Below, piece after piece: positions 1 through 8,139 of a DNA stretch of 43,101 bases. Each line of letters opens with the position of its first letter. Within the stretch, counting starts at the first letter, position 1. Source of the DNA: Candidatus Coatesbacteria bacterium (lineage in GTDB: Bacteria > RBG-13-66-14); contig WJLX01000116.1 of the NCBI GenBank assembly GCA_014728225.1, positions 1-43,101 of the forward strand, written 5' to 3'. Made by a program: the position numbers and the translations under genes. The notes below the pieces were generated by a model that saw only the letters and a list, made by a program, of their open reading frames with translations, was not told the DNA's origin and made no database searches.

Positions 1-71
1 CGGCCGACCCCAACCGCCCGTTGTCATACCGTCTGACCCTCACGAATCGAAGACAAACGAGGGCCGGCGTG

Positions 72-130
72 TGTTTTTGCCCGAAGACCTCCCGCCACGG
101 GAGGTCTTCGGTATGCAAAAACCATGACGG
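72..130. repeat. Short variable-stem palindromic element R1
   Basis: Inverted repeat with outer arms GTTTTTGC (73-80) and GCAAAAAC (115-122). They enclose a perfect 14-bp inner stem, 81-94 pairing with 98-111, with loop CCA. The 3' flank ATGACGGC resembles the CGTGACGGC flank of the other elements of this family. It lies downstream of tldE (minus), so it could also act in 3' end formation. The pairing is seen directly; function is unknown. Confidence 0.7.
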
Positions 131-177
131 CCCGGCAGGCGGGATTTAAACCCCCGCCGCTCAACGTATGCCTCTCG

Positions 178-1524
178 CTAGAAATCCGTCGCGCTGGTGA
201 AGTGGAAGTCATTGATCTTGACCGGCGGCACCCGGATGGCCGAGAAGTCGCCGGTGATCAGCTCGGTGTCGGCGCCGATGGCTTCCATTCGGCTGAAGGC
301 CCGCACCATCGACTCGGTGAAGCGCAGGTTCTTGACCGGGCGCGAGATCTTGCCGTCCTCGATCAGGAAGGTTCCGTCCCGGGTCATCCCGGTGAAGACC
401 AGCTCGAGGGGGTTGAGGAAGGGGTTGATGTAGTGGAAGTGGGTGACGAGCAATCCGCGCTTCGTCGAGGTGATCATCTCCTCGAGGGTGCTCGAGCCGG
501 GGGCCATGAACAGGTTCAGCGGGATGGAGCCGAAGGTGGCTCCGGCGGGCAGGCCGTGGCCCGTCGACTCGCCGTCGACCAGCTTGGCGCTCACCAGATC
601 GTGCACGACGTTCTTGAAGACGCCGTTCTCGACCAGAACCACCCGCTGCTTGGGCATCCCCTGGAAATCGAAGGGGGTGGGTTTGCCCGCGGGATCGTGG
701 GCGTCATCGACGAGGGTGAAGTTATCGCCGAAGATCTTCTGGCCCAGCTTCTGGGCGGCGATCGAACGCCCCTCGGCGTAGGCCAGGCCGTTGAAGGCCA
801 TGAAGGAAATGGTCCGGATCAGGTCGGCGACCCCGTGGGGCTCGACGACGATGTCGTAGGCCCCGGGCTCCAGCTCACTGGGATGTTGGCCACGGAAGGC
901 CTTGTCCACGGCGCGACGTCCGACGGCGGCGGCGTCGAGCTTGCCGGCGTCCTTGTCGTCGGCGGCGGCGAAACCCGCCGAAGTCTCACTGAGAATGGTG
1001 GTGTTGACCGCGGCGTGGGTGTAGCTGTGGTAGGCCCGCAGCCCATGGGAGTTGGCCAGGCCGAACTCGCCGGTGGTCGTGGAGTAGGCGCCCGAGGCGT
1101 CGAAGCCGTGCTCGTCGGCGGCGGCGATGATCCGCCCGACAGCGGCGGCCCGCTCCAGGGGCTCGCAGCGGTGGGTCCGCTCGACGAAGGCCTCGACCTC
1201 CGGATACTCCCGGGGTCCGGGCATCCCCGGGTAGCGTTCGCTCTTGGGGATCAGGCGTGAAGCGGCAACGGCATCCTCGACGGCGCGCTCCAGCCCCTCC
1301 GAAGACAGGTCGTTGGTCGTCGCCAGGCCGATGCGGCTGTCGTCGGTAACGGCGCGCACGGTCAGCGCGACCTCGTCCTTGTTGATGCTCTGATGGATGT
1401 AGGAGTTGGCGAAGCGGGTGAGGTTGGTCGAGTTCGAGAACAGGGTGGCCTCGAGCTCGTCGGCGCCACCGTGGGAGACGACGCGCTCCATCAGTGCCAG
1501 CGCTTTGTCCTTGCCGATCATCAT
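178..1524 (-). CDS. tldE: TldE/PmbA-family metalloprotease subunit
   Basis: 448-residue TldD/PmbA-family protein. In characterised systems TldD and TldE form a heterodimeric or multimeric protease that trims unfolded peptides, including microcin and CcdA substrates; TldE is the subunit without the metal site. I see no HExxxH motif here, as expected for TldE. C-terminal family features are present, such as the PFLNPLELVFTGMTRDG stretch, and the length is normal. The ATG overlaps the tldD stop by 4 nt (ATGA), indicating translational coupling in a two-gene operon. Palindromes lie just downstream. The family call is firm; the substrate is unknown. Confidence 0.9.
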   Translation of the reverse strand: MMIGKDKALALMERVVSHGGADELEATLFSNSTNLTRFANSYIHQSINKDEVALTVRAVTDDSRIGLATTNDLSSEGLERAVEDAVAASRLIPKSERYPGMPGPREYPEVEAFVERTHRCEPLERAAAVGRIIAAADEHGFDASGAYSTTTGEFGLANSHGLRAYHSYTHAAVNTTILSETSAGFAAADDKDAGKLDAAAVGRRAVDKAFRGQHPSELEPGAYDIVVEPHGVADLIRTISFMAFNGLAYAEGRSIAAQKLGQKIFGDNFTLVDDAHDPAGKPTPFDFQGMPKQRVVLVENGVFKNVVHDLVSAKLVDGESTGHGLPAGATFGSIPLNLFMAPGSSTLEEMITSTKRGLLVTHFHYINPFLNPLELVFTGMTRDGTFLIEDGKISRPVKNLRFTESMVRAFSRMEAIGADTELITGDFSAIRVPPVKINDFHFTSATDF

Positions 1525-2966
1525 TTGGCAACACCTACCTTGACGCCGCGGAAGCGGGCCGGCGGGGTTCCGTGGCTGATGCGCATCACCTGCATCGGCT
1601 CGCCCTTGCCGCAGTTGGGGGTGCCCCAGAGCTTCCAGCTCGCTGCGTTGCCGATACCGTCGCAGGAGCCCCAGAAGCGCGGGGTCTTGTCGGCGTAGAA
1701 GATGTTCTTGACCACGGCGCCCAGCTTGCCGTTCTCGATCCGCCGGGCGTACTCGACGCCGAACTGGAAGTTGAGCCGCTTGTCGTCGATCGACCAGCTC
1801 TTGTTGGTCACCAGGTAATAGCCCTTGTCGACACCGGCGATCAGCTCCTCGGGTGAGTGCTCGCCCGGCTCCAGACAGATGTTGGTCATCCGGCAGATGG
1901 GGAAGTCGCTCCAGCTCTGCGCCCGGGCGGCGCCGTGGGAGCGCCCGCCGTAGACGTGCGCCGTGTCCCTGGTCGACAGGTAGTCGCAGAAGACGCCGTC
2001 CTTGACAACGTAGAACTTCTGCGCCGGGACGCCCTCGTCGTCGAAGGCGCAGTAGCCCAGGGAGTGGGGGATGCTGGCGTCGGCGTAGATATTGACCAGG
2101 GGCGAGCCGTAGATGAAACTGCCGCGCTTGTCCGTGGTCAGGAAGCTGGTGCCGGCGAAGCTGGCCTCCTGGCCCAGCACCCGGTCGAGCTCGACGGCGT
2201 GGCCGCAGCTCTCGTGGATCTGCAGCATCATCTGCGAGCCGTCGATGACCAGGTCCGCCTCGCCCTCGTCGGGCTCATCGGCGTCCAGCAGCTCCAGGAC
2301 CTCCTTGGCGCACCGGGGCGCGTTCTCGACCAGCTTCATCTCCAGAACGTGCTCCCAGCCGCGGGACTGGTGGAAGCCGCGGGCCGAGTCCGGGTAGCTG
2401 CGGCGTTGCATCTCGTTGCCGCGTACCGCCGTACAACTGATCCCGGCGCCGCATTCGACCTTGCGCTGCTCGATCTCCGAACCGATCGAACTGACGAATA
2501 CCTTGTGCGTCTCTCTGGCGTGAATAAAACCCTCAGCGATCTTGATCTCGTCGGCGATGCGCAGGGCCTCGGTGGCCTCCAGCAACAGGTCGACCTTCTT
2601 GTCGAGGGGGACGTCGAAGGGCTGGATCTCGTAGGGCGCCGGCCAGTAACCGACGTAGGCCTCGAGCTCATCGAGGATCAGCCCGCCGCGCTGCACCGTG
2701 GACGCCGCCTTGGCGATTCCCAGGGCCCGGGCCGCCGTGCGGCGCAGCTCCTCGGGCGTCAGCAGGTTCGTCGAGGCGAAGCCGTAGGCTCCATCCCAGA
2801 CCACCCGCACGCCGACGCCGCGGTCACGGCCGCGGTCCGCGTTGTTGACCGCGCCGTTCTTGACCGAGACGTCCTCGGTGCGCAGGTCCTGGTAACGGGC
2901 CTCCGCGTACGGGGCGCCGAAGCGGACCGCATGGTCCACCGCGACCTTCAACAGGGCCTTGATCAA
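1521..2966 (-). CDS. tldD: TldD-family metalloprotease, catalytic subunit
   Basis: 481-residue TldD homologue. The zinc motif HESCGH (HExxxH) is at about residues 251-256, and a later cysteine in NICLEPG matches the position of the third metal ligand in TldD proteins. The start is taken as TTG at 2966 because AAAGGAGG lies 4 nt upstream on the minus strand and the protein then begins at the usual TldD N-terminus; a longer reading to 3038 adds an unrelated proline- and glycine-rich leader. Together with TldE it should form the peptide-degrading protease. A consensus promoter lies at 3010-3038. First gene of the tldD-tldE operon. Confidence 0.92.
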   Translation of the reverse strand: MIKALLKVAVDHAVRFGAPYAEARYQDLRTEDVSVKNGAVNNADRGRDRGVGVRVVWDGAYGFASTNLLTPEELRRTAARALGIAKAASTVQRGGLILDELEAYVGYWPAPYEIQPFDVPLDKKVDLLLEATEALRIADEIKIAEGFIHARETHKVFVSSIGSEIEQRKVECGAGISCTAVRGNEMQRRSYPDSARGFHQSRGWEHVLEMKLVENAPRCAKEVLELLDADEPDEGEADLVIDGSQMMLQIHESCGHAVELDRVLGQEASFAGTSFLTTDKRGSFIYGSPLVNIYADASIPHSLGYCAFDDEGVPAQKFYVVKDGVFCDYLSTRDTAHVYGGRSHGAARAQSWSDFPICRMTNICLEPGEHSPEELIAGVDKGYYLVTNKSWSIDDKRLNFQFGVEYARRIENGKLGAVVKNIFYADKTPRFWGSCDGIGNAASWKLWGTPNCGKGEPMQVMRISHGTPPARFRGVKVGVAK

Positions 2967-3009
2967 GGCGCCTCCTTTCCGTGGGATGATGATTGCCAAA
3001 CCGCCGCCG

Positions 3010-3038
3010 ATGATAGGACGGCGGACGGGGGTTGTCAA
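3010..3038 (-). promoter_or_regulatory. Sigma70-type promoter of tldD
   Basis: On the minus strand -35 TTGACA (3033-3038) and -10 TATCAT (3010-3015) are separated by exactly 17 nt. A small inverted repeat GTATCT-TTA-AGATAC style hairpin (3046-3060) sits just upstream of the -35. Confidence 0.75.
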
Positions 3039-3123
3039 TGATAGAGTATCTTAGAGATACATAAAAGGCCGACACACCGTCGACCCTGGATGGGCTGGTC
3101 TGGGGGAACCCGGGGCGGCTTCG

Positions 3124-4230
3124 CTAAGCCGTGTGCTCGATAGACGCCCCTATAATCTTGCTTCTTAGCTCGTTACGCCATTGATGTCTTAGCAGTTTTT
3201 CGTGCTGCAACCTGCCGACAACAATCCCGGGGTGAACGTTAATCATACCCGCAAACGCTCTGATCTCGGTAGCTGAGTAATACTCGGTCTGCTCGGTGAA
3301 CGAACTGTACTCCTCCGGCGGGATCAAGGTGTCGGCGGCAAACCGATCCGCTTCGTGTTCCAACTCCGCGGAGTGCGAGACCTCCTGTTCGAAATCCAGA
3401 TAGGTCTCCCGGGACTGATGAAGCACCAAATGCCCCAGCTCATGCAACAGGCTGAACCATAAAATATCAGCCCAGCGATAACGCAGCGAGAGCATGACGA
3501 TTCTCTTCGCGGATGACAGGGCAAATGTCGCCCCCTGGACGTAGGTTTTCGGTAGGTGGGGGACGATCACCAGCACAACGCCGACCTCGGCCAGTAGCTC
3601 TTTTAACTGTGGTAAGAAAGAGTCGGGAGTTTGTCTGGAGAGGGGGGGCAGCTTGGGTATCAGACGCTCCAGCTTGCGCTTATTGTATGACGGTGTATCA
3701 ACTCCTTCGGCTTGCAATACTCCCAGTTGAAGCCAGGCGGCGGTCGCCTCAGCTGAGCGTTTCCCTCCCGATGCGCCAAGGCGGAAAGCCGGCGCATAGC
3801 GGTCGATTGAAGATACCAGCATCAGTGAGCTGACATTGAAGAAACGGCGCAGGGCCTTGACTTTGTCTATCGCCCTGGTCACCTTATCAAGCACTCCGCG
3901 CTTGAGCAGTTCGGCATAGCAGAAGCGTGTAATGAGCTTTTGTTCCTGTTCAAGCTGTGCTCTTTCCGCATTCCGTGCGAGAACGAGACGATACTCATCT
4001 TCGAGCCTCAACCATATGTGAGCGGGCACGCCGACGACATCTTCCAGTTGAAGAGCAGTCTGCGGAGTAATTGCCTTCTTGCCGTTGAATATCTGGCTCA
4101 GTTTGGGTGCCGGTCGTTCGAGGCGCTGCGACAACTCCTTCTTCGTCCAACCCAGCTCTTCCAGGACCTCTTCGAGGTACTCGCCGGGCGGGACAGCCAA
4201 ATCGGAATGCAGCTCATTGCTAATCCCCAT
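3124..4230 (-). CDS. HigA-type antitoxin fused to ImmA/IrrE-like metallopeptidase
   Basis: 368 residues. Residues about 15-70 form a HigA/XRE helix-turn-helix (WTKKELSQRLERPAPKLSQ region). The C-terminal half carries the ImmA/IrrE zinc-peptidase signature HELGH at about 263-267 and a downstream glutamate in EHEADRFA (291-298). It follows higB with an 11-nt overlap. Inferred role: neutralise HigB and repress the locus by DNA binding; the metallopeptidase domain may regulate this by cleavage, as ImmA/IrrE proteins do with their repressors, though cleavage of HigA itself is speculation. The HTH plus COG2856 architecture is known, but its use as the antitoxin of a HigB is less studied. ATG start, with GAGGAGG 12 nt upstream. 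Confidence 0.88.
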   Translation of the reverse strand: MGISNELHSDLAVPPGEYLEEVLEELGWTKKELSQRLERPAPKLSQIFNGKKAITPQTALQLEDVVGVPAHIWLRLEDEYRLVLARNAERAQLEQEQKLITRFCYAELLKRGVLDKVTRAIDKVKALRRFFNVSSLMLVSSIDRYAPAFRLGASGGKRSAEATAAWLQLGVLQAEGVDTPSYNKRKLERLIPKLPPLSRQTPDSFLPQLKELLAEVGVVLVIVPHLPKTYVQGATFALSSAKRIVMLSLRYRWADILWFSLLHELGHLVLHQSRETYLDFEQEVSHSAELEHEADRFAADTLIPPEEYSSFTEQTEYYSATEIRAFAGMINVHPGIVVGRLQHEKLLRHQWRNELRSKIIGASIEHTA

Positions 4231-4522
4231 AATGCTTGCTCACCTCCTCGATACGGACGATCTCTAGTCCTTCTCCCTGCAAAGTGAAAACAAGACGATA
4301 GCGGCCGATCAGGGTTATGGCCCACTGGCCTTGTCGATCACCCTTGAGTTGATGGCAGTGGAGAACCGGCATCCTTTTCAACTCTTCGATGTCCTTGGCG
4401 ACCTTAATGATATTGATGCGTAAGACATACCTTCCGGCAGCCTTCTCTCCATAGGCACGTATTGCTTTTTTTGATTGCTGGTATTGTTTTTGAAGTTTCT
4501 TCGTCCTGAACTCTACCTGCAC
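4220..4522 (-). CDS. higB: HigB/RelE-superfamily toxin
   Basis: 100-residue protein of the HigB (plasmid maintenance killer) branch of the RelE/ParE superfamily. HigB toxins are ribosome-dependent mRNA endonucleases. Family features include a RAYGEKAAGRYVLRI segment, the LKGDRQGQWAI strand and a C-terminal RLVFTLQGEGLEIVRIEEV strand. The GTG at 4522 is chosen because GGAGG lies 8 nt upstream and the predicted transcript begins near 4558; a TTG at 4552 would leave almost no leader. The toxin precedes its antitoxin, the usual higBA order. Transcribed from a consensus promoter with an adjacent palindrome. Confidence 0.88.
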   Translation of the reverse strand: MQVEFRTKKLQKQYQQSKKAIRAYGEKAAGRYVLRINIIKVAKDIEELKRMPVLHCHQLKGDRQGQWAITLIGRYRLVFTLQGEGLEIVRIEEVSKHYGD

Positions 4523-4564
4523 TTCATAAGCCTCCTTTGCTTGTTTGCTCAATCTTATACTGCC

Positions 4565-4616
4565 ATCATAATGTAAAACTCCCGACCTGTCAAGAATGTT
4601 TTACCCAAAGGGTAAA
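4565..4616 (-). promoter_or_regulatory. higB promoter and candidate operator palindrome
   Basis: On the minus strand -35 TTGACA (4588-4593), 17 nt, -10 TATGAT (4565-4570). A perfect 17-bp palindrome TTTACCC-AAA-GGGTAAA lies at 4600-4616, just upstream of the -35. It is a plausible binding site for the HigA HTH domain; its role is inferred from position and symmetry. Confidence 0.75.
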
Positions 4617-4668
4617 TTATATCCTGCGCCCAGTTGTTGGTTGCCCCGTCGTTAACAGCATCGGCGGT

Positions 4669-4733
4669 GGCGCGGTTCTTGCCCGAGGTTTTCGCTCCCC
4701 GAAAACCTCGGCTCGCAAGAACCGTGACGCCGC
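4669..4733. repeat. Short variable-stem palindromic element R2
   Basis: Outer arms GCGCGGTTCTTGC and GCAAGAACCGTGACGC enclose an 11-bp inner stem CGAGGTTTTCG (4684-4694) with CGAAAACCTCG (4700-4710), loop CTCCC. The stem sequence is unlike that of any other copy. Confidence 0.75.
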
Positions 4734-4765
4734 CGGGGGCGGAGACACAGCGCACCCGCCGGACC

Positions 4766-4826
4766 CGGCACGGTTCTTGCATTCGCGGCGGACCTGTCGG
4801 TCCGCCGCGGCAAGAACGCGCGCCGG
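4766..4826. repeat. Short variable-stem palindromic element R3
   Basis: Outer arm GGCACGGTTCTTGC (4767-4780) faces GCAAGAAC (4810-4817). The inner stem CGCGGCGGACC (4784-4794) pairs with GGTCCGCCGCG (4799-4809), loop TGTC. It lies 33 nt from R2, so two family members sit side by side in this 440-nt gene-free interval (4523-4964). Confidence 0.75.
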
Positions 4827-4872
4827 GCCCGTCCCATGTCCGCGCGTGCACGGACGGTTGCCGGTGGTATGC

Positions 4873-4904
4873 AAAGGGGCCGCCCCGCGGGTCGGCCCCT
4901 TTTT
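4873..4904. terminator. Hairpin with T-run between higB and the nfn-like operon
   Basis: AAAGGGGCCG facing GTCGGCCCC followed by TTTTT on the plus strand; on the minus strand it ends in a shorter CCCCTTTGC. It lies 60 nt downstream of the minus-strand operon ending at 4965 and may end that transcript. Orientation uncertain. Confidence 0.5.
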
Positions 4905-4964
4905 GGGGTGGGTTCGCAGCTGGGGCGTTCGCCGGCGACTAGTGCCGGCGGTTCGTTACAGCGG

Positions 4965-6425
4965 TTAGTCCTCGAAGCTGGGCCAGTCGTCGTCGGACAT
5001 CGAGCCCTCGAGGTAGTCGTGGATGCCCCGGGCGGCCACCTTACCGGCGCCCATGGCTTCGATGACGGTGGCGGCGCCGGTGACGATGTCCCCGCCGGCG
5101 AAGACGCCGGGGATGCTGGTGCGCCCGGCCTGGTCGGCCTTGATGTTGCCCCATTTGTTGACCCTGAGCTCCGGGGTGGCGTCGGGCAGCAGGGGGTTTG
5201 GTCCGTTGCCGATGGCCACGATGAAGCAATCGATGTCGAGGACGAATTCGGAGCCCTCGATGGGCACGGGGCGGCGGCGGCCCGAGGAGTCGGGTTCGCC
5301 GAGCTCCATCTTGATGCACTTGAGGCCCTTGACCCAGCCCTTGTCGTCTCCGAGGATGGCGATCGGGTTCTGCAGGAGGCGGAAATCGACGCCCTCTTCC
5401 TTGGCGTGCTCCATCTCCTCGTCGCGGGCGGGCATCTGTTCCCAGGAGCGGCGGTAGACGATGTAGACGTTGTCGGCGCCGAGGCGCAGGGCGGTGCGGG
5501 CCGAGTCCATGGCCACGTTACCGCCGCCGACGACGGCGGTGTTGGTGCCGACCCAGGTCGGGGTGTCGTAGTGGTCGGGATCGTAGGCGCGCATCAGGTT
5601 GGCCCGGGTGAGGAACTCATTGGCGGAGTAGACGCCGTTGAGGTTCTCGCCCTCGATCTTCATGAACCAGGGCAGCCCGGCGCCGGTGCCGATGTAGAAG
5701 GCTTCGAAGTCTTCCTCTTCGCGCATCTCGGCCAGTGTCCAGACGTTGCCGATAACCATGTTGTAGTGGAAGTGGACGCCCAGCTTCTCGAGGTAGCGGG
5801 TCTCGCGATCGAGGATGGCTTTGGGCAGGCGGAACTCGGGGATGCCGTAGCGCAGCACGCCGCCGGAGGCGTGGAAGGCCTCGTAGACGTGGACCTCATA
5901 GCCCAGCAGGGCCAGGTCTCCGGCGCAGGTCATCCCGCCGGGGCCGCAGCCGATGACGGCGACCTTGTGGCCGTTGGGCGGGGCGGTCTGGGGGATCGGT
6001 GGTTCACCCTGTTCGGCCTCCCAGTCGGCGACGAAGCGCTCGAGGCGGCCGATGGCCACGGGTTGGCCCTTCTTGCTGCGGACGCAGAGCTCCTCGCACT
6101 GGGTTTCCTGGGGGCAGACGCGGCCGCAGACCGCGGGCAGGGCGTTGGTTTTCTTGATGGTGCTGACAGCGGTCTGGAAGTCGTTCTCCTGGACGGCCTT
6201 GATGAACCCTGGGATATCGATCTCGACGGGGCAGCCCTTGACGCAGGGAGCGGTCTTGCACTGCAGACAGCGCCAGGCTTCCTTGACGGCCATCTCGGCG
6301 GTGTAGCCGTAGGGGACTTCCTTGAAGTTGCGGGCGCGCTCCTCGGGCTCCTGCTCGGGCATGGGCGTCTTATCGAGCTGCTTGACGCCGGCGAGTTTGC
6401 GTTGTTTGCGTTCCTCGTCGGTCAT
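4965..6425 (-). CDS. NADPH-dependent glutamate-synthase-like flavoprotein (NfnB/SudA type)
   Basis: 486-residue GltD-like FAD/NAD(P)-binding oxidoreductase. An N-terminal cysteine-rich ferredoxin-like region has two groups, CLQCKTAPCVKGCP and CGRVCPQETQCEELC, for [4Fe-4S] clusters. An FAD Rossmann motif follows (VAVIGCGPGGMTCAG), then a second dinucleotide fold (AVVGGGNVAMD). With the upstream partner it should form the NfnAB transhydrogenase, which bifurcates electrons between NADPH, NAD+ and ferredoxin, or the related sulfide dehydrogenase SudAB. The alternative, a glutamate synthase small subunit, is less likely because no gltB large subunit is present. ATG at 6425 follows GGAGGAGG and overlaps the partner's stop (ATGA). 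Confidence 0.88.
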   Translation of the reverse strand: MTDEERKQRKLAGVKQLDKTPMPEQEPEERARNFKEVPYGYTAEMAVKEAWRCLQCKTAPCVKGCPVEIDIPGFIKAVQENDFQTAVSTIKKTNALPAVCGRVCPQETQCEELCVRSKKGQPVAIGRLERFVADWEAEQGEPPIPQTAPPNGHKVAVIGCGPGGMTCAGDLALLGYEVHVYEAFHASGGVLRYGIPEFRLPKAILDRETRYLEKLGVHFHYNMVIGNVWTLAEMREEEDFEAFYIGTGAGLPWFMKIEGENLNGVYSANEFLTRANLMRAYDPDHYDTPTWVGTNTAVVGGGNVAMDSARTALRLGADNVYIVYRRSWEQMPARDEEMEHAKEEGVDFRLLQNPIAILGDDKGWVKGLKCIKMELGEPDSSGRRRPVPIEGSEFVLDIDCFIVAIGNGPNPLLPDATPELRVNKWGNIKADQAGRTSIPGVFAGGDIVTGAATVIEAMGAGKVAARGIHDYLEGSMSDDDWPSFED

Positions 6426-7267
6426 TTTCCGGCCTCCTCCTTGAGGTAACGCTCGAGGGCGCATTGCTCTTCCTCGACGTAGCGGCGTTGCCGCGCCATC
6501 ATCTCGTTGAAGTCGATCTCTTCACCGCGCATCTCGGGGCCGTCGACGCAGGCGAACTTGACCTCGTCGCCGACGCTGACCCGGCAGGAACCGCACATCC
6601 CGGTGCCGTCGACCATGATCGTGTTGAGGCTGACGTAGCAGGGGACGCCGTAGGGTTTGACGAGGTCGCGGCAGACTTTCATCATGATCGGCGGACCGAT
6701 GGCCAGCACCAGGTCGTAGTCGGTGGATTCGTCGAGGACCTGCGTGAGGACGTCGGAGACGAAGCCGTGGTGCCCGTAGGAGCCGTCGTCGGTGCAGATG
6801 TGCAGCTTGTCCGAGGCCTGGCGGATCTCGTCCTCGAGGATCAGGATGTCCTTGGAGCGGGCGCCGATGATGCTGGTGACCTCGAGGCCGGCGTCGTGGA
6901 ATTCGCGCACCTTGGGCAGCAGCGGCGCGTTGCCGATCCCGCCGCCGACGCCGATCACGCGGCCGTGCCCGCCGTCGGTCATCTCGTTGTGATAGGCGCC
7001 CAGGGGGCCGATGAAGTCGATCAGCTCGTCGCCCTCTTTGAGCTTACCGAGCTGGATGGTGGTCTTGCCCACCTCCTCGAAGATGATAGTCACGGTGCCG
7101 GCCTCGGCGTCGTGATCGACCATCGTCAAGGGGATGCGCTCGCCGGTCTCGTCGATGCGCAACATGATGAACTGACCGGGTTTGATTTTACGGGCCACCA
7201 GCGGCGCCTCGATGACGTAGCGCTTGATGTCCGGTCCCAGGACCTCGGTACTGACGATCTTGAACAA
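6422..7267 (-). CDS. NfnA/SudB-type FAD/[2Fe-2S] NAD-binding subunit
   Basis: 281-residue ferredoxin-NADP reductase-like protein of the sulfide/dihydroorotate dehydrogenase electron-transfer family. An N-terminal FAD barrel (PGQFIMLRIDETGERIPLTM) and an NAD(P) domain (GVGGGIGNAPLLP) are visible. The C-terminal MVDGTGMCGSC...FACVDGPE segment supplies the [2Fe-2S] ligands; in NfnA three cysteines and one aspartate bind the cluster, and this segment has three cysteines with an aspartate nearby. It overlaps the next gene by 4 nt, so the subunits are co-translated. Links NAD(H) to ferredoxin, fitting the korDABC operon nearby. Confidence 0.88.
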   Translation of the reverse strand: MFKIVSTEVLGPDIKRYVIEAPLVARKIKPGQFIMLRIDETGERIPLTMVDHDAEAGTVTIIFEEVGKTTIQLGKLKEGDELIDFIGPLGAYHNEMTDGGHGRVIGVGGGIGNAPLLPKVREFHDAGLEVTSIIGARSKDILILEDEIRQASDKLHICTDDGSYGHHGFVSDVLTQVLDESTDYDLVLAIGPPIMMKVCRDLVKPYGVPCYVSLNTIMVDGTGMCGSCRVSVGDEVKFACVDGPEMRGEEIDFNEMMARQRRYVEEEQCALERYLKEEAGK

Positions 7268-7312
7268 GGTCTACCCCCGGGGGTTGGGTTGGTGGAAGTC
7301 CGGCGACGGGAC

Positions 7313-7723
7313 CTAGGTGGGGTCCTCGCCGAAGATGATCTCGATCTCGCGGATGGCCGACTCCTCGGAGTCACTGCCGTGGACGGTGTTGCGGCGGATG
7401 GTCTCGCCGTAGGCGAAGCGGATGGTTCCCGGGGCGGCCTCGTTGGGGTCTGTGTCTCCCATCACGCGGCGGGAGCGGCGGATGGCGCCGACGCCCTCCA
7501 GGATCCCGGCGACGATGGGCCCCGAGGTGATGTAGGTGATCAGTTCGTTGTAGAAGGGCCGCTCGTGGTGGACAGCGTAGAACACCTCGGCCAGCTCCCG
7601 GCTCATGGTCATCATCTTCAGGGCGGTGATGTGCAGACCGGCCTTCTCGAAGGAGGCCAGGCACTCACCGACGAGATTGCGCGCCACGCCGTCGGGCTTG
7701 ATCAGGATCAGGGTCCGGTGCAC
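7313..7723 (-). CDS. ndk: Nucleoside diphosphate kinase
   Basis: 136 residues, the normal length. Makes NTPs and dNTPs from diphosphates through a phosphohistidine. The active-site motif NTVHGSDS is intact (consensus NIVHGSDS), and the N-terminal RTLILIKPDGV strand is typical. GTG start at 7723 with GGAGG 5 nt upstream; longer in-frame readings to 7900 add an arginine-rich tail with no family match. It lies 45 nt upstream of the nfnA-like gene on the same strand, so it is probably co-transcribed. Stop is TAG. Confidence 0.95.
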   Translation of the reverse strand: MHRTLILIKPDGVARNLVGECLASFEKAGLHITALKMMTMSRELAEVFYAVHHERPFYNELITYITSGPIVAGILEGVGAIRRSRRVMGDTDPNEAAPGTIRFAYGETIRRNTVHGSDSEESAIREIEIIFGEDPT

Positions 7724-7845
7724 GGGATCCTCCAGTGCGGGGCGGGAGCCCGCCGGAACGGCGGCCCCGGAGATTATCGACTTACGTGCGTTGCGATGGA
7801 GGCGGGGCAAGCTCGACGGCGGCCGGGTCGCCCGGACCGTCAAAG

Positions 7846-7869
7846 GACGCCCCCGTGGCGGCGGGCGTC
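7846..7869. terminator. Hairpin in the korC-ndk interval
   Basis: GACGCCC (7846-7852) faces GGGCGTC (7863-7869). A TTTT run follows on the plus strand, while only CTTTG follows on the minus strand, the direction of the flanking genes. Weak terminator candidate for the kor operon. Confidence 0.35.
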
Positions 7870-7973
7870 GTTTTCGCCGGGAAGCCCATTGCCGCGGCAT
7901 CGTCGTCGGGGTTGTGCAGGGCGTGGAGGCCCGTGGGCACCTCCCCGCGAATGTGCGGCTATTCTAACATCCA

Positions 7974-8119
7974 CCGCGGCCGTCGGCAACGGAGCCCCTT
8001 CTTGGCGGTTTCACCAGCCGCGGCCGTCGGCAACGGAGCCCCTTCTTGGCGGCTTCGCCAGCCGCGGCCGTCGGCAACGGAGCCCCTTCTTGGCGGCTTC
8101 GCCAGCCGCGGCCGTCGGC
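7974..8119. repeat. 44-bp tandem repeat between korC and ndk
   Basis: The unit starting CCGCGGCCGTCGGCAACGGA begins at 7974, 8018, 8062 and, truncated to 14 nt, 8106: period exactly 44 bp, three full copies and a partial one. Copies 2 and 3 are essentially identical and copy 1 differs at two positions. The rest of the 416-nt interval between ndk and korC shows no gene. Confidence 0.85.
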
Positions 8120-8139
8120 CATGCAACTGCGGCGAACCC

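Noticed and set aside
2967-3038. Longer N-terminus of TldD
   Set aside because: The added residues are non-conserved, and the promoter -10/-35 lies within that stretch.
4836-6449. A 537-residue plus-strand ORF opposite the Nfn/Sud-like flavoprotein
   Set aside because: Antisense shadow of a gene with clear FAD and iron-sulfur motifs; its own translation is low-complexity Gly/Val/Asp.
7974-8119. Possible CRISPR array
   Set aside because: The repeats are directly adjacent with a 44-bp period and no unique spacers; no cas genes nearby.
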